A stretch of 64,000 bases of DNA from Macrophomina tecta. Taxonomy: Eukaryota > Ascomycota > Dothideomycetes > Botryosphaeriales > Botryosphaeriaceae. A program made the position numbers and the translations under genes. The DNA lies in assembly GCA_024180945.1 (NCBI GenBank), contig JAKSGN010000037.1:749501-813500 (forward strand). Reading direction: 5' to 3'. A model generated the notes under the pieces. It was not told where the DNA came from, ran no database searches, and worked only from the letters and a program-made list of their open reading frames with translations. Position 1 is the first letter of the stretch; every line of letters begins with the position of its first letter. Positions 9,165 through 19,310 of this stretch are shown piece after piece.

Positions 9165-10817
9165 TTACGTCTCAACACTGATCGCTCTGACTTCCATGGC
9201 CGAGATTTTGTGGAAATTCGACGTTTCAGGGATCTGGACCGCGGGCCGGATGTCGTAATGTAGTAGTAAATGGGCCAAGAACAGCTTCATGAAATCAGCG
9301 GCAAAAAATCGCCCTGGGCATGCGTCCCGACCGAATCCAAAAGCAAGGAACGTATCGCTGACAGCAGGCAAAGCATTGCCCCGTGGCTTGACATCGGCCT
9401 CTTCAACGCTACCTGAATCGACAACAATCTTCGGGCGTCCGCCCTCGAGCTGGTCTTTTGGAACATATCGCCAGGGCTTGAAGTCGGTCGCATCTTGATA
9501 AATCGTGCCATCCCGATGTATTGCGTCGACAGGGAGCACTAACCGGGTGCCTTTGGGGAGGGGGTCCGACCGTTTGAACATTGATGGAAGCCTGACACCG
9601 TCGGGTGTAATGACTTGGCGGATGACAGTCATGCCGTAACCAGTGTATGCTTTAAAGCGTAGTACTTCTCTTAAGAACGAGTCCGAGCAAGCCATTGACG
9701 AGATGCTCCTGGCGGTCCAGTTCTTGTTGGCCGTGGCGGCCTCCTGGCGGATCACCTCGATGGCATCCGGCCGTGCTAGAAGCAGCTGAAGGACGTCCGT
9801 CAGGGTGGTTATCATGGTTGGCATCGTAACGCCCATCGAAAGCATGATGAACCGCCCACAGATGGTGTACGGGTCCCGGTCCATTGGATTGGACGACTTC
9901 GCCACTGCCTGTATGTGTAGACTAAGAAGATCAGACGGTTCGGCGCTTTCCTCCGTCGGAGAATCCAACTGCATCTTGACTAACGGGAGAAGGGTTTTGA
10001 GAGCCTTCCTTTCTCGATGCCGTATTTGCGCGGCAAGTAGGGGCACGAAAATTGGCCGGAGAATCTTGGGGATATACTGGCACAGTGGGTAAGGAAAGTA
10101 TTTGAAACTCTCGTTATAGCGGACGAAGTCATGGACGAAGTTGTTATTGTCGGTCAGATCCTCGTTCAAGTATATGCTGACGACTGCTCTCGCGACGATC
10201 TGCGATACCATATCCTCAATTGTCATCGTCTTGCACGTCCCAATCATCCCGATGGTGCTATCGATGGCCTTGGCGATACGATGCCAGAGCAAGGTATGTC
10301 GAAGTCGTCGCAGGGCCTGGGGCAGAGACGGATGAACGTATTCTCCGTCGGGTGCATAAGGTATCATGTATTGCTTTAGTTCGCCGTGCAGAAGCTCAAT
10401 CGGCTGGACAATGGTGCTCTTGGGTTGTTTGAACAACCATTGAAAGTCTGATCGTGGTACCACAACAACCGGGCCCAGAGCCAATGTCTGTGTCAAAAAG
10501 GCTTTTCCATTTTTGTTAAACTGCCAAATGGGTCAGTCACTGCCAGCCCTAGTAGGTACTTGGAGAAGCATATTTGCCTTCTGATAACCATCAATAAAGG
10601 TTGAGAGCCCACTCTTGGCGTGCCGAATACGTGCTCGCAACCCAGAGAATATTTCGTTCCTCACTCCCTCCCACGGGAGTTCACAAGGTACATGGGGTCC
10701 TTGGAAAAACCAGCGACTGAGCAGTAATATTAATACTGTAGAGGCTGCTAAAACGGCACGGCTTTCCAAGGGAACGTTCGCGGTAAATTCCGCGAGATCA
10801 AACCGGAGAGTGGCCAT
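9165..10817 (-). CDS. Cytochrome P450 monooxygenase (P450-1), ER-anchored
   Basis: Start chosen at the internal ATG 10817, which places the membrane anchor (LAASTVLILLLSRWFF) near the N-terminus; an in-frame ATG at 10934 would add 39 residues unlike the family. One intron. By analogy with P450-2 it is 10521-10577 with a GC donor (AAG/GCAAAT) and CAG acceptor, giving about 531 aa. A GT donor 18 nt downstream (10559) would add six residues, also in frame. Heme-binding motif FGFGRDACPGR puts the cysteine ligand near residue 481; the ExxR motif is EVLR in FLREVLRF; VDAIHRDGTIYQD and FKPWRYVP are typical of the fungal ent-kaurene-oxidase-like P450 group. It hydroxylates or oxidises a small molecule using a P450 reductase. 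It is divergent from the SDR and paralogous to P450-2, so it is probably a tailoring enzyme of the NRPS locus. Confidence 0.92.
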
Positions 10818-11575
10818 GCTAAGGGCGGAAACGATTGCTGAATAATAGGAACAAAAGGCGTGAGTCGAAGGGAAAACTTTCAAGTGGGCTCTCAACAGGA
10901 AGAACGACCTGAAGAGATCGGGGGCCAGATGCACAGCTCAGTTTCGGCTGATATTCCGGGCTAAAGCATGCTGGTTATGCATCGCGGCCAAACATCTTAA
11001 TGAGGCGATGCGTGGGATAATAAAAGCAAGGCTATGGGCACGAACGATTATTTTGGCTTGAAGGAAGGGACAGAGGGGCTGTCTCCGTGGTTCACTCATT
11101 GTTCCAATTGCATGGCACTTGCTGACGTGATGTGTCAGGTCAGCTGTTGAGGGCGCCGCTCGCTAAGCTGGCAACCCCTACCTTTCTGAGCCGAATATAC
11201 CACCATCCTCTCGATTAATTTGCAATAAACATCACATGCTACAATTGCATTAAAAAAATGATCAGTTATTTCTCAACCGAACTCGACGCTAGACATGATA
11301 GCTAAGGCGGTTCGGCACTCTCGTTTCCACGCACTTCACACTTGCTCTCAACGATGAGCACCCATTGTAACACCTGTTGACCGCGTCATCTCTTAGAGCC
11401 CGTGTGCAGACGGAACTATATTCCTTAGGCTTGTTCACCAGCTGTCTAGTAATCTCGGACTGGCCAGCGCGAAATATCCCAAGCGTATCTTCAATACGTG
11501 TAAAGTGCGAAATCATGTCCTAAGACCACCTGTGATTGTACTTATATGCAACAGAAAAATCAACAGTCTGCAAAC
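10818..11575. promoter_or_regulatory. Shared divergent promoter region of P450-1 and SDR
   Basis: A 758-bp spacer separates the two start codons, which point away from each other, so both promoters must lie here. No factor-binding site is asserted. A TATA-like ACTTATATGC lies about 30 bp before the SDR start. Small frames in this stretch are not gene-like. Confidence 0.5.
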
Positions 11576-12541
11576 ATGGGAATCCTTGGATTCCTGAACA
11601 ACACTAGGACCTTCGATCCGGACACAGACATAGGAGACCTCACCAACAAAGTCATCCTGGTCACTGGCGGCAACGTCGGCCTCGGCAAGCAGACAATCCT
11701 CGAGCTGGCCAAACACTCGCCCGCACATATCTACCTCGCAGCTCGCAATCCCAGAAAAGCCCAAGCTGCCATTACGGATATCCAGCAACGCCTGAGCCCC
11801 TCCTGCACCCCGCCGCCCATCACCTTCCTCGAACTCGACCTCTCCTCACTGCACTCGGTCCATGCCGCCGCCCAGGCCTTCCTGGCTGTGGAAGTGCGCC
11901 TGGACGTGCTCGTCCTCAACGCGGGCATCCTCGCCGTGATGCCACCCGCCGTCACGCCAGACGGCTACGAGATCCACTTTGGCACCAACCACGTCGGGCA
12001 CGCGTTGCTCACCAGGCTGCTGCTGCCCGCTCTGCGCACCACCAGAGCAACGGCGGACGATGTGCGCGTCGTTGTGCTCACTTCAGCGGGCCACAACTGG
12101 GCCCCCGTCAACGTTGGAATTGACTTTGCGGCCGTCAAGACCCCTGCAGAGAGCCTGACGTCCCGAGGGCGGTACGGCCAGAGCAAGCTTGCCAATGCGC
12201 TGTGGGCACGCGAACTTGCGCGCCGACATCCAGAAATAACGGTCGTCGCAGTGCATCCAGGGATGGTGGCAACGAACATCTTCCAGAACGCTTCAGAGAG
12301 AAGCTGGCTCATCAGGAACGTGGTGGTGCCGTTTGGCACAATTAACGTGGAGGAAGGCGTCAAGAACCAGCTGTGGGCTGTTGCGGCGCCGAGTGAGGAT
12401 GTGGTGAGCGGGGAATATTACGAGCCAGTGGGACGGCTTGGACGGAACAGCGGGTGGGTGAGAAATGAAGATTTGGCGAGAAGGCTGTGGGATTGGACAG
12501 AGAGCGAGCTGGATGTTTGGGCTGGCGAAAATGGCAAGTGA
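11576..12541 (+). CDS. Short-chain dehydrogenase/reductase (retinol-dehydrogenase-like)
   Basis: Intronless, 321 aa. The start at 11576 has a good context (AAACATGGG); an in-frame ATG at 11546 would add ten residues. Classical SDR motifs in order: nucleotide-binding TGGNVGLGK at residues 30-38, VLNAGI, and the catalytic YxxxK as YGQSK with Tyr near residue 200; VHPGMVATNIF follows the active site. The C-terminus is of the WW-domain oxidoreductase/retinol dehydrogenase-like kind common in fungal metabolite clusters. It reduces or oxidises a carbonyl/alcohol with NAD(P)H. It is divergently arranged with P450-1, consistent with sequential oxidation of the same product (inference). The substrate is unknown. 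Confidence 0.93.
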   Translation: MGILGFLNNTRTFDPDTDIGDLTNKVILVTGGNVGLGKQTILELAKHSPAHIYLAARNPRKAQAAITDIQQRLSPSCTPPPITFLELDLSSLHSVHAAAQAFLAVEVRLDVLVLNAGILAVMPPAVTPDGYEIHFGTNHVGHALLTRLLLPALRTTRATADDVRVVVLTSAGHNWAPVNVGIDFAAVKTPAESLTSRGRYGQSKLANALWARELARRHPEITVVAVHPGMVATNIFQNASERSWLIRNVVVPFGTINVEEGVKNQLWAVAAPSEDVVSGEYYEPVGRLGRNSGWVRNEDLARRLWDWTESELDVWAGENGK

Positions 12542-12873
12542 TGTAATTGGGGGGGTGGGGAAGGGGGGGGGGGGGGGTGGTTAAAACGGCAAGAGTATTC
12601 GTTGAGAAAATATACAGCCAGGAACGTCGATCTGCGCCCATGAATTCGGATGTATCGAGCAAACTCAAGCACGAATACCCGCGTTTGTACCCATATCATC
12701 CTTTGCGGTGAGAAAATTCCGGTGATATTGCTGGGGCGGACCGGGTCGCACTGGGTCGGGCCGGATGAGGTCAGCAAATGTCGCAAAATGAGCTCAGCAA
12801 TAACTCAAGCCAAGGTCACCGCACATTCCACAACTGCATCACGGGCGAAGCGCTGAGAAATTGGTAGCGAAGT
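12542..12873. other. Spacer between SDR and Copia element
   Basis: Starts with a long G tract on the plus strand (separate entry) and then unique DNA up to the 5-bp target duplication GAAGT (12869-12873) at the retroelement edge. Confidence 0.6.
12549..12580 (+). repeat. G tract, possible G-quadruplex
   Basis: An almost pure run of G broken only by T, AA and T starts 8 bp after the SDR stop codon. Four or more G runs are available, so a quadruplex in DNA or in the SDR transcript is possible. The length may also vary between assemblies. Confidence 0.7.
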
Positions 12874-13046
12874 TGTTGGAACAAGTGAGGTGACAGCTTA
12901 TTCAGTGATGAAGAAAGTGGATTGGCATTAATTAGCATGAAGAGGGAGAGGGTTGGTGACCCGACCGCCTCTTATACGAGTAATTGTAGCTAAGCGATGT
13001 GGTGTAATAATAAGGAGACCTTAAAACACGTGATTAATCCAATACA
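12874..13046 (-). repeat. Copia 3' LTR (left copy)
   Basis: Matches the right copy along its length. Its outward (left) part retains C/G where the right copy has T/A, and its inward part is the more mutated. Confidence 0.92.
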
Positions 13047-14194
13047 CCCCCTTCACGTACTACCTGCTTAGGGAGTAGGTAATAAGAAAGGTAGCTAAAC
13101 GTAGATAGGAGTGAGTATTAAACTCGTATGTATAAAAAGAAATAACTTTAAAGGTATAAGTTCCCCAGCTAATATAAGTAAAGTAGTAAGGGTTACGCCT
13201 TATCTTATATAAGGGAACAAGTGGAAGAAGGTTAGTTATAGAGTAGTATAAGTCTAATAGCCGTAACGAATTAAGCGTGTTTTTAGCGAGGCAAGGCTTT
13301 GGTTAAACCGTTTACTAACATCACTACTATAGGCGTCTACTAGAGGTGTACGTTGCCTACTTAGGCTTCCTGGCGTAGCTAATAGTGATGAATATCTATA
13401 TAACGTAGCTTAGTGTTGAGTTTACCAACGTTCTCTTATATAAGGCGAAGCGTCTGCTTATTATCGCACTAAACGTTAATTTAATAGCCTAGATCGAACT
13501 ATAATTCTCTAAAGAGGCGCTTCCACTAGAAGTACTACTTAGTAGCTTTTAATAAGGCGAGAAGCTTAGCTTCGATAGTTAAGGTTATAATAGTAGGCTG
13601 CTTAATAGCCTTCCAATCAATAGCTACTCCGAATATTATAATAATCGAGCCTTAGTGGCTACGGCGTATATCCAGATCGTTAGTAAATGCCGCATTACTA
13701 CTAATAGTAAAGATATAGTTCTTATCGTAATTACCTTAGAAGTATAAGGCGAGTTTCTTCGTTCCTACTAGGTAGCTAAGGAGCCGCTATAATAGCTCTA
13801 GATAGCGAGGAGACGGATTAGTAAGATAGAATAAGAGTACTAAACAGGCGTATATAATATCTACCCTTATACTAGTAGCTACAAACTACGCTAAGCCAAT
13901 TCTACTTTAATAAAGATAAATATCTTATACGCTTATATGCGTGCCTTAATTCGCTTAGAGCACTTCATCTATTAGAAGAGGCGTTGGTGGGAAGTAATTT
14001 TTACTAACACCATAGCGAGCGATAAGGCCAGAGATATATAATTTCTAAGAAAGCTATAAGAGCTTCTACTCTCTATTCCTCACAATACGTAAGGCTAAGA
14101 ACTATTATGCTTCTCCTAGTACTCTCATCTCGTAGCGTTTAAATAGATCTTCTTAGAAAGCATCTATAAAAGGCTCATCTCGCTTATAGTATAC

Positions 14195-16741
14195 TATAAT
14201 AACGTCATCTACAAAAAAGAAGACGAACAGGCAATCGTTTATAAATAAATAAGGTACATCTAGTACTTAAGTTAGGCCGAGCTCTTCTAAAGATTTATAG
14301 AAATATCTCTACTAGAGAGCTAGAGACTCCTTAAGACTATAAAGCGCTCGTAATAGTTAAAGAATTTAATCTTGTTTAAGCTTTATCCCTTCTAGAGGTC
14401 GATAGTATGTCCTTCCCTCGAGTAGTACGTAAGGGAATGCGTTTACAACGTCGTACTAGCGCATTTCTAAGTCAAAGGCGCAGATAATAGCAATCAAGGC
14501 TCGGAAGATCCGGAAGGTAAGGGTAGCTATATAAGTGCCTTATTAAGTAGCTTAGAGGTCTTCTCTTACACAAATACGTGCCTTAACCTTAATAAGCCAA
14601 CCGTATTTATTAAACTTATACTTAAATACCTAGGTAAGAGGAATTACTTCCTTATTACGGCTTTTAGCTTTACTAAGTACTACTATTTCCCACACCCCCT
14701 TACCCTGTAGTTCCTAGAGTTCTGTTTAAATTGTCTCCAATAGATGGGTTTTTATTAGGTGGTTAAAGATATCTTTATAGAAGCGAGGTTTAGGTAGTAG
14801 TTAATCTCTATAAATACGTAGCAGGCCTGTAGGTAGTGCTTAAGCCTATACTAGAGTAGATTCCTAAAGAGATGCGAGAAAAGATATAAACAGCATTTAA
14901 TAGCTAAACATATTATTATAAATTAACGCAATATACGCGTCTCTACGTGGTTTGCGAGTCCTTAATCCATAGATAATTAGATTTAGATTAATATCCGCTG
15001 CAATATCACGTCCTCTTAGGGTACGGTTTCCTCTAGTAGCTTCTAGATTAGGTAGATTCTCGTATTAAGCTAGAAGAAGAGGCCCGAGTCCTCGTAATTA
15101 CTAATTCTATTAATCTTTACTCCCTAAGCCTTAAAAGGCTAAGCCTTAAGAGGCTTATTATTAGAATAGAGTAGATCGTTCTAGTAATACGTAATCTAAA
15201 GGATTTAGTAATTATTTACCTTAAGTTAAGCCTACTTATAGGCTGCTTTCTGCATGCTATTCGCGTGCGAGGCCTTCACTAGTTAATTCTAAAGGGCTTA
15301 GTAGATAATCTAGTTATACTTCTTATAATTAGGCGCCTAGCTGGCTGCCTAGAGTCTATAATAGTTCATCACTAAGGTTAAAGGAGGTCTTAGAGTCTTC
15401 ATCTAAAGGGATAATATCCTCCTTATAGAGCGTAATACGAGGAATTACTGTCTCTTACTCTTAATCCTACTCCTACTACTATAGAGAGAGTATCTTTTCT
15501 AGATCCTCTAGAGAGAACTTACTTAATTCGTCAAAGATAACGTCTCTAGAGCGTACTACTCGGTTCTTCGGAGGATGCCAGATTCTATAGATATTAGTAG
15601 AGTCATATCTAACTAAGTATCTAATAAGAATACGCTCATCCAGCTTATTACTACGTAGAATATTCTTAAGCAGTAAGTAGGCTTTACACCCATAGCCTCG
15701 TAGGTGAGTTACTTTTGGCTTCTTACTATAGATAAGCTCAAATGGCGTTCTCTAGTTATAGCGCTTTATTAGAGTCCTATTATAGATATAGACTACCGTC
15801 TTAATAGTTTCAGGCCATAGATAATTAGGTAGATTAGTACTAACTCGCAAGGATCTTACCTTAATAATAATCGAGTAGCCAGATCGCTCTAATACACCGT
15901 TCTGCTAAGGAGTATAAGGAGCCGACACCTCATAAATAACTTCCTATTGTTTAAGCTGCTACTTAAAGGCTTATATAAGCGATACTTCTCCATCTAATCT
16001 AAGAAAGGCGACTAATTTACCAAATCTCGTCTTAATCATTTAAATAATATTAAGAAGGTGCTAGGTGTACTTATCCTTAGTTACGTAAGTGACTGCAAAG
16101 GTAAACTTAGAAGAAGCGCATTTAAGATACGTAATTCATTAGTAGCCGTTATTGGCTCGTGTCATCTGTATTAAGTCAAATAAGACTCGAAAGAAGACTT
16201 CGGTTAATGACTCCTCTGGATCTATTTCGCGTAAGATTTATTAATGCGCCTTAGTACGTACGCACATATTATAGTAATTAGTTAAGTCTTAATCTATAAT
16301 AACTACTTCTTATACTACTTAAGGCAAGGCCTTAATAGCTCTTTAGCCTACGTGTGCAAAGATGTCATACCATTATAAAGCTGGTAATAATCGATTAGCA
16401 ACGTTTAATACTATAGCTAGTGGATTATCTACTTCCTTATATTCTATAAAGAAGTGGTTTTAAGTAAAGGTTAGGTAAGCTATAGTAAAGTCCTCTAAGT
16501 AGAGGTATATACGTTTTATATCTAATTCGATTCCCTTCTCTCTTGCCTTGGCAATGGAGACGAGGTTGGCCATAAATAAGGGCACATAGGCAACGTCCAT
16601 AAGCGTAATTATGCGTGGACCCTTATGGTTAGTGGTGTATACCAGTGCCTTACTAAATAACTCGATTTTGACTGTGGTGTTTTCTAAGGTGACGTAGTCA
16701 TCTGGCCCTGCGTCCCTTATTTTGGTGTAGCGATCCTTCAT
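14195..16741 (-). pseudogene. Copia pol relic (protease/integrase/reverse transcriptase)
   Basis: The longest surviving open segment (16460-16741, minus) reads like the Copia protease to gag-pre-integrase region (LMDVAYVPLFMANLVSIAKA). Further downstream the RT active-site box reads FVDDV at 14215-14201. Stops are almost all TAG/TAA, consistent with C-to-T changes. The extents are approximate. Confidence 0.75.
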
Positions 16742-16899
16742 GTACTTATTGTAGATGTGATAAGTGGTGCTAGTATTAGCGATTTATAATAGATCAAGCG
16801 TTGTAGGCCTTGAAATACGTTGCGTATTAAATGCCGAGGCAACTATAGCTAGGAATAAGGATAATATTTTATTCTTTTAACCTTAATTTAGCTCTTATT

Positions 16900-17890
16900 C
16901 TTTTTAAGAAGCGTTGTCCTACTTCTTCTAGCCTTAGCCGTGGTTTTAGCTATCCTTAAACCGTCTAATAACTCGCTCCACCCTCTTCTTAGTTTATAGA
17001 TCTTCTAATGCCTTAGCAACCTTCTCCTAAATATCTCTATTAGGCGTCTAGTTAGCTGGCTTAGCAGCTAGGTTACAGTAGTAGCACTTATTATAGAAGT
17101 AATACTCTCTATATAAGCAGGGAGGTAGGTTCTTCTCCTACTTCTTATTCCTTAGGGAGGCGGTAAAAGCGGCTTTAGTAGCCTTTGGGTTCTTAGAAGT
17201 ATTCTAGCGCTAGTAGTTCCGGTACTTAATAATCAGATCATAAAGGGGCTTAGTAAGCTCATTATTATAGAGCTTAATCTTATAGTTGGTGGCCCAGTGG
17301 CTATTAAGAGGTATAAGCGCCTTAAGAAAAGCGGCCTTACCTCTATCACCTACTACGTTAGGTAGTTCCAGCTCCTCTGCCTTAAAGAGAGTCTCTTCCC
17401 ATTATACGAGCCACTTCTTAATATTCTAACTACTAGGAGGTTTTTCCAATTGGCGTAGCTAATTAATAATAAGTCCTTCCTAAGTCTTCTTTATTAGTTA
17501 GAGCCGTGCCTTGAGTGCTATAAGCTAGGAGTAGGGATGAGAGTCGTCTCTTAGCTTATAGAGAATAGGCAGCAGTGAAATGCTTACTAAGTCCTTAATA
17601 ATCGTGGAAAGATTATTAATCTCCTTCTTAAGCTTCTTGTACTTGATTAGGCTTCTCTCGTACGCCCTGATTTGTATTTTATAGCGCTCCTAGGCTCGTT
17701 GTTGGTTTGGATTAGAGACTGGAGGCTCCTTAACCTTGGCTGGTTCGGTTGGTTAAGCAGGTTTCTCAGGCTTCGAAGGATCGATGTATTTGAATATATC
17801 ATACTTCTTAGCCCTTGACTGAATAACGAAGTACTATTCATCCCAGTTATTAGCTGACTTTAGGACGACGATAGGCTTAGAAGACGACAT
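16900..17890 (-). pseudogene. Copia gag relic
   Basis: The minus-strand ATG at 17890 opens MSSSKPIVVLKSANNWDE, then a TAG where a Trp or Gln codon is expected, then YFVIQSRAKKYDIFKYIDP, a typical fungal Copia Gag start. The 3' limit is approximate. It is inactivated by TAG/TAA stops. Confidence 0.7.
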
Positions 17891-18209
17891 AGTGTAATGT
17901 TGTTTTACTTGCGTTGCGTTACGTTGCGTTGCGTGCCAATGCAGGCACAGGTAAGTTGCCAAAGTAGGCAGTAGGCGTAAGGCTAATGAACAAGCCGTCA
18001 CTTAAAGGTGTTGCGCTAGGGAGGCTACAAAGGCACTCCACTGCAGGCAGAAAACGTGCTATTAGGAGGTAGCAGGGGCGCTCCGTTATAGAACACGTAT
18101 GGCAGATAATTGCCAGGGAGGAACGTCCAGATGCCACGGAACGCTCGGAATAGCACAAAGTAGTGCTAGGGAGGATGGCTTAGACTACAAAAGGCATCAA
18201 AGACGCATC

Positions 18210-18221
18210 CGGGCTCATAAC
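18210..18221 (-). other. Primer-binding site complementary to the initiator tRNA-Met anticodon region
   Basis: Directly inside the 5' LTR the minus strand reads GTTATGAGCCCG. This is complementary to GGGCUCAUAAC, the anticodon stem-loop of eukaryotic initiator tRNA-Met. Copia of Drosophila and Ty5 of yeast prime from an internal half-tRNA in this way. The assignment is inference from complementarity. Confidence 0.65.
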
Positions 18222-18392
18222 TGTTGGAACAAGTGAGGTGACAGCTTATTTAGTGATGAAGAAAGTGGATTGGCATTGATTAGCATAAAGAGGAAGAGGG
18301 TTGGTAACCCGACCGCCTCTTATACGAGTAATTGTAGCTAAGCGATGTGGTGTGATAATAAGGAGACCTTGAAACACGTGATTGATCCAACA
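18222..18392 (-). repeat. Copia 5' LTR (right copy)
   Basis: Partner of 12874-13046. Here the outward (right) end is the better preserved part and the inward end the more mutated. Confidence 0.92.
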
Positions 18393-19310
18393 GAAGTTAA
18401 AGAAAAAGGGATTTGCCGGTTTAGCGCAAGTCTAAAGGCCGAGCCTAAAGCGTATGCGCCTTTGACACTGCCTATCATTGCGAATAGACCTGTTGGCTGC
18501 CGAAAGACCTCGCGGAGAAAGGGTAGAGGATAAGGATAGAAGCCTTGGGTTTGCGAGCGAGTTTCATACTGCGGACTTGAATGTCCGGGTAACGCAGCGC
18601 CGGCTTTGAGACCCAGCATCGTCACAGTGCAAATGTGACTGAGGTTGGGAGCCACTTCAGCATTCCGCTGCAAATTGTGATCCCTTAACGGAAAAAAAAT
18701 CATGTATGTGCCAGATATCCAATCAAAATCGTTTATGGTGGCTTTGAGAAGGCCATAGCGATAGCAGGTGGGGATACCGAAACAAAAGTTGCGGAAGGAG
18801 TTGAGCAGAGCTCAGTCCTGAAACACCGGCGAGTCCATGTACACAAAGCTAATCCTTACACTCTGCGCAAGAGGATTATCCGCTCTTATAGATGGATCCT
18901 TGCTCGGGTGTTACCCAGTCCTTGAACAATCTCTTACACCGTCGAAGTCGATGGAAAGCGGCAATGCTGACAGAGCCATGAACTCACAGACTGCATGTAA
19001 AATTACTCTATTTCGATTTTGTCTAAAAGGATATCAGTTTAGAAGGTAAGGCGAGGCGGTGTGAACTGAACTCATGATCGATTTTGTTGCAACTAAGCCC
19101 ACCGGCCTTCAGCCGACATCCTTGCCTATCCTTCACGTCATCAATGACCATCGTTACGACACGAAAAGTACAAAGCCTGTAGCTGCTTTCGTATTCTATA
19201 CTCGTGCTCTAGCGAATATTAAACCGTTTTCTCAGAGTCCAGAAGATCCAGCCTGAGCTTGAGCATTGATCCGCCGGTCCGTCAACAACAGTGTTCACCA
19301 GCAACCTCCG
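18393..19310. other. Intergenic region upstream of P450-2
   Basis: Begins with the GAAGT duplication, then unique DNA of normal composition, so mutation did not obviously spread past the element. It must contain the P450-2 promoter. No gene-like frame was seen. Confidence 0.55.

Larger units (their letters stand above)
12874..18392 (-). mobile_element. Ty1/Copia-type LTR retrotransposon, RIP-degraded, target duplication GAAGT
   Basis: LTRs of 173 bp (12874-13046) and 171 bp (18222-18392) share TGTTGGAACAAG...TCCAACA ends. Both flanks read GAAGT (12869-12873 and 18393-18397), a perfect 5-bp duplication. Coding is on the minus strand: gag start at 17890, a protease/gag-pre-integrase-like segment at 16741-16460, and an RT box FVDD at 14201-14215. 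The right LTR is therefore the 5' LTR. The polypurine tract is next to the left LTR (13047-13056 region, purine-rich on the minus strand). The interior is AT-rich with many TAG/TAA stops, as expected after repeat-induced point mutation, so it is non-autonomous now. It separates the SDR from P450-2 without breaking a gene. Confidence 0.93.

Noticed and set aside
13047..18221. Copia interior as host genes or a centromere-like AT island
   Set aside because: LTRs, a 5-bp duplication, a Gag start and an RT box show that it is a mutated retroelement.
19266..19310. N-terminal extension of P450-2 (open frame from 19266)
   Set aside because: The first codon is TTG, not ATG; the ATGATG at 19311 directly precedes the membrane anchor.
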